From: Moniliella sp. 'wahieum'
Taxonomy: Eukaryota; Basidiomycota; Moniliellomycetes; Moniliellales; Moniliellaceae
Length of the DNA stretch: 64,000 nt
Direction of reading: 5' to 3'
NCBI GenBank assembly: GCA_003971905.1
Contig: RSEE01000061.1
Coordinates: forward strand, 124,001 to 188,000
Part shown: positions 56,772 through 64,000 of the stretch, piece after piece
Numbering within the stretch: position 1 is the stretch's first letter
Layout: the number at the start of each line of letters is the position of its first letter
Notes under the pieces: model-generated
Told to the model about the DNA's origin: nothing
The model's database searches: none
The model's input: the letters and a program-made list of their open reading frames with translations, nothing else
Made by a program: the position numbers and the translations under genes

Positions 56772-57941
56772 TGCGACTGGGCGGAGAGGTGCAGATGATG
56801 GCGAAGTGGGAAAGGTAGGCGGCGAACGTGGGGCAGATAGATGGTGGTGAAGAGTTGTAGCTCACAGTAGTGGGCTTGGGCCCTGACGAGCTTGTACAAC
56901 GCCGGCTTGAAGCTTGGAGGTTGCACACGTAGGTTGAACCCGTCGAGTCTCGAGATCTGAGATCTGAGTTTCTGAGAGCTTGAGAGCTTGAGCTCGAATC
57001 AAATTACTCACATTAATCAAGCTTAATCAAGTCAAGCTCAAGCTTCCATCCTGCGCACTCAGTAACTCAGTACTCGGGAGACCCCAGAACTCGGTCGTCG
57101 GCCTCAACGTACCGGGTATTTCAGCGAGAACCTACTCAGGACTCTTAGATTTTAGATCGTATGGGCACCTGCACGCTTTCGCGCGGCAAAGCACACGTCG
57201 AGCCCAGACAACACGCGAAGCCAGTATGGTGCCGCGGCCAACCGGTTAGGTCACCGGTCAGCAGGTCAGTACGTCAGTGCTCTGTACTCAGTGCCGGGTG
57301 GTACTGGCCGCACGACCGGTGACTGTGCCTTAGACCCTGCCCCACGTGGCCGCAGCGGGTGCAGAGGACGCACGGGACAGTGTGTGTGTGCCCCGCATTT
57401 GCCACACCCTGGCACACCCTGGCCACGACCCCCTGTCGCTCGTCGATCTTGCTCCGTGTTGCCCCGCTGAGCGGACCAGTGTGCTGATGCGCCCAGGCGC
57501 CCTTGCCACTCCACTTGCTGGACGCGTTGCTTCGGCGGGGCACCCGGGGCCGTATGAGGCCGTAGGCTGTAGGCCGCACCAGTGCCGTGCCAGGCCGCGC
57601 CTTGGACCGACAGCAGTCCAGCCAGTCCAGCCTAGCACACTGACTCTGTGCGGCCAACGCACTGCCCCCTGTCCTTCTGCGCTACGTACTCCGCACCACC
57701 CTGTCCAATTAACCGCTCAAACCGTCTTACATAACGCGTAACGCATAACGCGCGCGCTGTCTGCACCTGACTAGCTTGCCTCGCCAGGCATGCCCGCCAC
57801 CCCAATTCCGCCCATCTACTTCCGCTGGCTCGACCCTGGGCGCGTGCACTGACGTCACGATGTGGGCGAGGGTGCGAGACCTGCGTGGCTAGTCTGGCCA
57901 GGACTTTTGGCACCACCGCTGTTAGATCACACCACCAACGA
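56772..57941. other. Divergent intergenic region: RRM gene (-) and UCH gene (+)
   Basis: No gene is supported. It contains GAGATCTGAGATCTGAG and AGCTTGAGAGCTTGAGCTCG repeats (56948-56996), AATCAAGCTTAATCAAG (57015-57031), ACTCAGTAACTCAGTACTCGG (57058-57078) and ACATAACGCGTAACGCATAACGCG (57730-57753). These are more short self-complementary tandem motifs. Confidence 0.55.
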
Positions 57942-58634
57942 TGCAACACTGGGTGCCCCTCGAATCGGACCCCGAGGTCTTCAATGCGTACACCCATAAA
58001 CTGGGCTTGCCCTCATCGTGGCAGTTCCACGATGTGTACGGTTTGGACCCCGATTTGCCATGGTACCGCAGCCTGTGGGCGCAGTGATTCTCATCTTCCC
58101 GCTCACCAAAGCCATTGAGGAGGGCCTCGCTCAAATGCACAGCACCCCTGCCAAGCAACAGGACTCCGTTTTGTGGCTCAAGCAGACCATTCCTAATGCG
58201 TGTGGGACGATCGCGATGCTGCATGCAATCGCCAATTCTCCTGCGCGGGCAGCACTTCCGGCCAACTCGGCCTTGGCTACCCTGCTCACTACAGCGCAGA
58301 CGGAGCCCCCCTCAAAGAGGGCCGAGGTGCTCGAGGCTAGTTCGGCCTTGGCCTCGGCGCATGCCGAAGCCGCGCAGGAGGGTCAAACTCAAGCCCCTGC
58401 TGCGACCGATCCAGTCGATCTTCACTTCATTGCGTTTGTGCGGGACCCCGAGGAAAAGGTGTTGGTGCATCTCGATGGGCGGCTGGACGGGCCTATGCGC
58501 TGCAAGATGCACCTGTTGAAACGCAGGAGGACTTGCTTCCAGTGGCAGCAAAGTGGATCCAGGAAAAGATGCTCAAGCCCTTCCCGTCCGAAACCAACTT
58601 CAATCTGATTGCCCTTGCACCAGTCGAGGGCTAA
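57942..58634 (+). CDS. YUH1: Ubiquitin C-terminal hydrolase, UCH/C12 family (frameshifted)
   Basis: Cytosolic cysteine protease that cleaves small adducts or precursors from ubiquitin, like yeast Yuh1 and human UCHL3. It begins MQHWVPLESDPEVFNAYTHK, a classic UCH start. The active-site motif QTIPNACGTIAMLHAIAN holds the catalytic Cys (about 58202). The catalytic His is in DPVDLHFIAFV (58427) and the Asp in LDGRLDGP (58480). Glu-rich helix LAQMHSTPAKQQ and C-terminal FPSETNFNLIALAPVEG lead to a stop at 58632. Two single-base losses are inferred, near 58055 and 58500. Length is about 230 residues, as usual. Confidence 0.9.
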
Positions 58635-59324
58635 ACGGCTACCCTTTGGGGAATCTCCAAATGGTGGACTGGACAATGTCTGATGTGTTTTTGGCTGCTT
58701 CTGTGCCACATCACATCTCATTTGAAGTGCACATGTAGGTGTCGACCGCGAGGGAGAGTGATCACTAGGTCACTAGCTATTCAATGCCCCTAGAGCAGGG
58801 TGGAGATGGCCAACAACTTCACCTGAGCCAAATCGATCGAGCACTGATGGTATCATATATCAACTCCGATCGCTTGTTTTCCGGTACGCAATTGTGGTCT
58901 CCTTTTTTGCCCCATTCCCTCAGTGCGTGGTCCACCACCCCGTTCCTTATCCTCCGAACGCCCCTGGTTCCCATCACTTGGTAGTCTGTACACCTAGCCA
59001 TCCTCCCTCGCCGCGTCCCGTCCTCTTCCATGTCAGTAGCGGCTCATGTGTACTGGGAATGCTGTGAATTCAGAAAGCTCCGCGCTGCGCCATTTTGGCG
59101 CATGGGGTGGGTGCATGGGATGGTGTCTGGGGGGCTAACCCGCTAATCGGTAAACTGACTGACGTGATATTGATGTGTGGCCGAGTAGCAGCCACCGTTT
59201 GGGGCAATGTGATGCGTGATGCATGATGGGTTGCATGGGGGCAGGATCGAGGCGCTTGGGCTGGCACAGATATCGACGTCAGCGCACCTCGTTTACCCAC
59301 CATCACCGAAACCAGCTCTACCCC
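58635..59324. other. Intergenic region between UCH and GRR1
   Basis: No gene is seen. It includes GTGATGCGTGATGCATGATGGG at about 59213-59231 and GACGTGATATTGATGTG near 59161. The right end is the GRR1 leader. Confidence 0.6.
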
Positions 59325-61785
59325 ATGTCCAACACCAAGATGCGGGAGCGGAGTGCGTCGCAGGCGTCCACCTCATCTTTGTCTACGGCGCATGAACCAC
59401 TGGCCATGACGCGCACGCCGCCCCAATCATCATCGACACCTGCGTCGCCGCGCTCCGTTGTACCAGCTTGGCTTGGTGCGGGCACGTCTTGGGACTGGGA
59501 GCATGTGCCACATGAGATCCTTTTGCAGATCATGCGTACCCTCCAGCAGTTGGGTGGACCCCTCTTTCCGTGCACGACAGTATGTCGCGCCTGGGGCGCA
59601 GGCTGCGGTAGCGCTTCTTTGGTTGCGCCCTGTTTTCCACCACACTTCCAGCTTCCACCGTATGGCTCATGTCCTTTCCCAGGCCATGACCGGAAATACA
59701 ACCCACCCGTATCCCTTGCTGGTTCGGCGACTCAATTTTGTTGCCCTCGGACCAACGCTTGATGGGGAATTGTTTGAGCGCATCGCAGCTTGCACTCGGC
59801 TTGAGCGCCTGATTCTATCCGGATGCACAGGCTTGACCGACTCACACCTGGGTACTGTGATTGGGGCCTGCCCTAACCTGGTCTCCGTGGACTTGACGGG
59901 TATCGAAGAGGTCGGGCCACTCACAATTACGGCACTGGGTAAGGCGCACCGGCTCCAAGCGGTTGTGTTTAGTGGTTGTCCTCGCGTCACGGGGGGGATG
60001 GTATTGGCAATCGCCCGAAACTGCCCGCTTTTGAAGCGGGTCAAACTCGAACGAGCCGAGTGGGTGACCGACCCGGGCGTAATTGCACTTGCCCACAATT
60101 GCCCGCAGCTCGTTGAACTCGATTTGGATGATGTCAAGTACATCACTGATGCAGCGTTGAGAGAGCTATGGGTGCACGCTGAAAACTTACGAGAACTCCG
60201 ACTGGCACAATGTAAGAACCTGACGCCCTCTGCCTTCCCCGACGCGAGCACACTGGAACTCCCCCAGCCAGAGGATGTCCTCCTCCCTCCCCCACCTGAT
60301 ATCCAATCCCGGGGCTGTGAACCGGACATGTCGCCTTCCCCCCCTCTGCTCGACGCTGGCCTCGGGGTCGGGGTGAATTTCGCTGCTTCCCTACGCTTGG
60401 AGAGGGAACGAACGGCCAAGTCACTTTTGATGGTGACCAACTTCGCATGGTGGATCTCACAGGGTGCGAGCAGGTAACTGATGCGGCCATTCAGGGGCTT
60501 ATCGCAGCCGCGCCGCGATTACACAACGTCACGCTAAGCAAGTGTGTGCGGCTAACAGATGTAGCGCTGGAAGCGCTAGGCAAACTCGGACGTGTTCTTC
60601 ACCTCTTGCATCTGGGTCGCCTGGAGCAGATCACGGACACGGGCGTGATCCAACTGACACGTAAATGCACGCGACTGCGCTATCTCGACCTCGCCTACTG
60701 CTCCCGGTTGACGGACCGTGCAGTGGCGGCCGTTGCCAGCAACCTTCCCAAGCTCAAGCGAATCGGGTTGGTCAAGGTACCCAACCTTACACCCGAGGGC
60801 GTTTATACACTTACCGCTCGTTTCCACAGTCTGGAGCGGGTTCATCTATCCTACTGCGAACACCTCACCATTCCAGCCATATTTGACCTACTCGTTTCCC
60901 TCCCCATCTGACCCACCTAAGCCTGACAGGCATCCCTGCATTTCGGCGTACGGACTTGCAGCAATTTTGCCGGCCTCCACCCAAGGATTGACCTCGGCCC
61001 AGCGGGCCATCTTCTGCGTTTACTCTGGCCGCGGCATCCCCGCCCTCAAGGAGTACATGAAGACCCACTTTTTCCCCGCGGGTACGGAAGCCCTTCTTCG
61101 CTCGCTCTCGATCGACGAGAAGAGCACATTCCTGGACCTAGCTATGGCTTCAGTCAGCCACCCGTTTGTTCAGGACGCGCTGCGCCAAAACCTGGCTGGC
61201 ACACTAACCCCCCACTCCAGCCTGTTCCCGGCAACTTGGGCATCGGCATCGAGTGGCGCCCTCCGGGGGAAGATGAGGATGGGCGCATGTGCTTGCCGTC
61301 GAAGCAGCTCAGCGAAACCAAGGGATCTACAACCCACTTGAGCGACCATGGTCCGCTGCTCGGAGTGGTGAAACTGTCGCTTCGCGGGAAGTCTGGACGC
61401 TCCCCCTTTGGCAGATGCGGATGACAACCCACCTGCGCCTGAGGTTCTGGGATGACCGACAACCCGGCCCCCTCCTTGTCCACTTTCCACCCCCACCGGA
61501 ACCTAGCCGCAGTGATGGTCAAGCCCATGTTGGGGGTCAGCAGGCCTTCGTTGGGTTTTAATCTGTCTGCCCCGCTGATCGGGAGGATGGGCAACGGGCA
61601 GACATACGCTAGCTCAACTTGGTCCGTCTATCGAACCTGGCGCATCCGGCTCTGAGGCGGGGACGAAACGGAGCGCGTCCAGTACTGGGGACGTTGGCTC
61701 TCCACCACGCAAGTCTCCTCGGCGGCGCGCATCGCTTCTGGACCGGAGGGATCAGTGGCGATTTCCTCAGAAGCCTCAGGGATGA
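59325..61785 (+). CDS. GRR1: F-box/LRR protein Grr1 homolog (frameshifted)
   Basis: Substrate-recognition subunit of an SCF ubiquitin ligase, involved in glucose signalling and cyclin turnover in yeasts. The start at 59325 is followed by a Ser/Thr-rich N-terminus. An F-box starts at about 59488 (WEHVPHEILLQIMRTLQQLG, then TVCRAW). LRRs from about 59780 have the CxxLTDxxL pattern (LERLILSGCTGLTDSHLGTV; GCPRVTGGMVLAIARNCPLL; YLDLAYCSRLTDRAVAAVAS), with a Pro-rich insertion at about 60220-60400. The Grr1-type end HLSLTGIPAFRRTDLQQFCR, QRAIFCVYSGRGIPALKEYM is present. A Ser/Arg-rich tail ends at 61783. Single-base shifts are inferred near 59610, 60410, 60910, 60985 and several in 61200-61620, so the C-terminal tail is tentative. 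Confidence 0.88.
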
Positions 61786-62862
61786 GAGAGGGAAGAGTAC
61801 CGGAGCAGGGAGCTGACTGGATACTATGGATCTAGAAGATGTTTATCGCCCCGTTCGTTGGCTCGGGAAAAAACTTTGAGCCTATATTTGATGTAGGTCG
61901 AAAGGAGGAGCCCACGGTTCTGTTGGGAGGATCTATTGAGAAGATGAATGGATCAGTGGGTGGCGCCCTTCCTAATCAGCGATCGGGTCTCCATTTGCAT
62001 CCAACACGTAGGCGGCGATCTTCGCCATGTAGTTTTTTCTTAAGGAGCAACGAGGCCACAAGATGCACGTGACATTTAGAGGTCGCGTACTGTTGCACGC
62101 CTTTCACAACAATCTGCATGGCGGATCATGGGGAACCAAACCTCGTCGCGGGCATTGTCTCCTGCCAGGCTGAGAAGCAAGCGGATTGTGTCAATATACT
62201 CCACACTCGTATACTCAGTTGCGCACTTTTTCCGTCAAGAAGGTGATATGAGTAAACCAGCAACTCTTGCTGCTTTGCCATTCAGCTGAAGGGAGAGAGA
62301 AGAACGGTTTAGCGACAGCTGGTTAGTGCTGCCTTCAGTTCTTCTTGAAAAAGCTCCGTGACGTGGGGGAAATCAGCCTACGAGAGCCACACAGGTTTTC
62401 TTCATCTCAACGTCTCGGCCATCTCCTTTTACAATCCTGTTGGTAATCGTGGCGTGCAAGGCGGGTATTGACGTCATCCACGTCTTCAAGACGCTTGCGC
62501 ATGAAGTTGGTAACCGAAAAGTCAGCCAGGTTGGACGTGGCGGGGAGACATAGTAGGAAGAGAGGAGAGGTGGAAGTTATATCAGACTGACTCTCGCCAG
62601 AGCACAGATGACGTCGATCGTTCGGATGTGCATCATCGATCATCGATGATTTCGACGATCCCTTGCAAGTTTCAACTGCAATGTGCCCGCTTGCCCGATC
62701 TCTCCACTTGGGCCCTGGCAGCCCCGACGCTGGTCTGGCGGGCATGGTCTCTCATTCCGCCTCGGGCATTCCGCCAGTCTGGCATCGTTTGCTCTCCATC
62801 TGCCGACAACATGCCTGCCCTTGCCTCCCTCCCCGCCGCCCACGCCACGCACCACCACTCCT
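61786..62862. other. Intergenic region between GRR1 and SmF
   Basis: No gene is supported. AT-richer from about 61800 to 62600. ATCATCGATCATCGATGATT at 62632-62651 is a copy of the ATCATCGAT family about 210 bp upstream of the SmF start. Confidence 0.55.
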
Positions 62863-63181
62863 ATGGCCTTTACGCCACTCACACCCAAGCCCTTCTTGGC
62901 GCAGATGGTGGGAAAGAAGGTGGTTGTGAAGCTTAAGTGGGGCCTCGAGTACAGTGGGTACCTGGTCAGCACTGACAGCTACATGAACGTCCAGGTACGT
63001 CTTCTTTTTACAACGTCGCGTGGCTAGCTGTTGTTGCTAATCCTTGTGCCTCTCTCAGTTGACCAACACAGAGGAGATTCAAGACGGCGTATCGAACGGC
63101 ATGTTGGGCGAGGTGTTTGTCCGCTGCAACAATGTACTCTACTTCCGTGAAGTCGAAGAGCCAGAAGCACAAGTACCCTAA
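62863..63181 (+). CDS. SMX3: Small nuclear ribonucleoprotein SmF
   Basis: Core Sm-ring protein of spliceosomal snRNPs. Complete and without frameshift, 84 residues, the normal SmF size. Exon 1 (62863-62994) holds the N-terminal [20 protein letters not shown] and the Sm1 motif [18 protein letters not shown] 64-bp intron (62995-63058, donor GTACGT, branch GCTAAT, acceptor CTCTCAG) follows. Exon 2 holds [20 protein letters not shown] and the Sm2 motif [14 protein letters not shown], with the stop at 63179. It converges on the 14-3-3 gene with 115 bp between stops. Confidence 0.95.
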
Positions 63182-63296
63182 AACCCTATGGACGTGCTGC
63201 TACCGCGGCATGTGAAACATGTCAACATCAAGGAAACAGATGTAGAACCTAGGTCAGAACAGGTGGTCCGGAGCAGGGAGAGGGCGCCAGCAGGGC

Positions 63297-63995
63297 TTAG
63301 GCCGCCTCTTCGGCGGGAGGCTCGGCTGCGGGCTCGGCGGGCTTCTCAGCCTCCTGCATGTCCGACGTCCAGAGCGTCAGGTTATCCCGGAGCAGCTGCA
63401 TAATGAGCGTCGAGTCCTTGTACGATTCCTCCGAAAGCGTGTCGAGCTCGGCAATGGCATCGTCAAACGCCTGCTTGGCCAGGTGGCAGGCACGGTCGGG
63501 CGAGTTGAGAATCTCGTAGTAGAAGACGGAGAAGTTGAGCGCCAGGCCGAGGCGGATGGGGGGGTGGGAGCCAAGTCGGCGGTAGCCACCTCGGAAGCCT
63601 TCTGGTACGCCTCCAGCGACTGGTTGGCGCTTTCCTCGCGCGTCGCGCCCGTAGCAAACTCGGCGAGGTAGCGGTGGTAGTCGCCCTTCATCTTGTAGTA
63701 GAACACCTTGCTCTCCCGGAAGCAGCCGAGGGGATGAGGTGGGTGTCGAGAACGTTGAGGATGTCCTGGCAAATCTTGGCCAGTTCCGTCTCAATCTTCT
63801 CGCGGTAGGTCTTGACCAGACCGGCCTGGGAAGTATGGCCCTTGCTCTCCTCCTTCTGCTCGATGGATGACACGATCCGCCACGAGGCACGGCGAGCACC
63901 AATCACGTTCTTGTACGCAACCGACAGCAGGTTGCGCTCCTCAACCGTCAGCTCCTCGCCAGTGGAGGCAACGAGCTTCATGTGTTCCACCATTT
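63297..63995 (-). CDS. BMH1: 14-3-3 protein (partial at window edge, frameshifted)
   Basis: Phosphoserine-binding adaptor. The visible exon begins [11 protein letters not shown], preceded by GTTAG at 64000-63996. That looks like an intron acceptor splitting the Glu codon, so exon 1 lies outside the window. Family signatures: [20 protein letters not shown] (signature 1), [40 protein letters not shown] (signature 2). The tail is Ala/Glu/Pro-rich ([17 protein letters not shown]) with the stop at 63297. Single-base losses are inferred near 63728 and 63570. Confidence 0.95.
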
Positions 63996-64000
63996 CTAAC

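Overview
This window is nuclear DNA of a basidiomycete fungus, probably a yeast-like one. Three things point there. It carries fungal-specific genes: translation elongation factor 3, a Grr1-type F-box/LRR protein, an Mga2-type membrane-tethered transcription factor, a SepH/Cdc7-type kinase and a Kre9/Knh1-type GPI protein. Its short introns (mostly 41-83 bp) have GTRNGT donors, CTGAC or CTAAC branch points and YAG acceptors. Coding DNA is GC-rich. A Tremellomycete such as a Trichosporonales relative would fit, but I cannot fix the order from sequence alone.

Layout. 0.8-2.4 kb: amino acid transporter (-). 7.5-8.4 kb: Ser/Ala-rich GPI protein (-). 11.3-13.4 kb: GCFC/NTR2-type splicing protein (-). 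15.1-19.7 kb: SepH/Cdc7-type kinase (-). 21.1-21.7 kb: small GPI-anchored secreted protein (+). 22.0 kb: tRNA-Arg (-). 22.3-24.2 kb: MIC60 (-). 25.7-26.4 kb: SNU23 (-), followed by tRNA-His (-). 30.9-33.0 kb: MFS sugar transporter (+). 34.5-35.5 kb: phosducin-like protein (+). 37.2-37.6 kb: small hydrophilic protein (+). 38.1-42.3 kb: MGA2-like factor (-). 43.6-44.6 kb: TMEM19/DUF92 membrane protein (-), divergent from a putative Sds3/Dep1-like subunit (+, 45.0-47.2 kb). 47.8-50.9 kb: EF-3 (+). 51.6-54.6 kb: unrecognised Ser/Pro-rich protein (-). 55.9-56.8 kb: Whi3/Mde7-type RRM protein (-). 57.9-58.6 kb: ubiquitin C-terminal hydrolase (+). 59.3-61.8 kb: GRR1 (+). 62.9-63.2 kb: SmF (+). 63.3 kb to the edge: 14-3-3 (-, partial). 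The genes are housekeeping or regulatory and do not form an operon or a biosynthetic cluster.

Two properties dominate the window. First, nearly every long coding region is interrupted by single-base frameshifts. Wherever the missing residue can be inferred, the defect is one lost base in a short run, usually G or C. Because essential genes are hit, I read this as residual indel error in a long-read assembly, not as pseudogenes. The EF-3 N-terminus is the worst stretch, with about a dozen deletions in about 650 bp, followed by 2.4 kb with none. Second, the long intergenic spaces are studded with recurring short self-complementary motifs: GTTGAACGTT/AACGTTCAAC, ATCATCGAT, CATGATGCATGA, GTGACATGTCAC, TCACGCGTCAC and CCTCAGGCCT. 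The same families return in many gaps and one copy sits in an intron. This is the least explained signal in the window.
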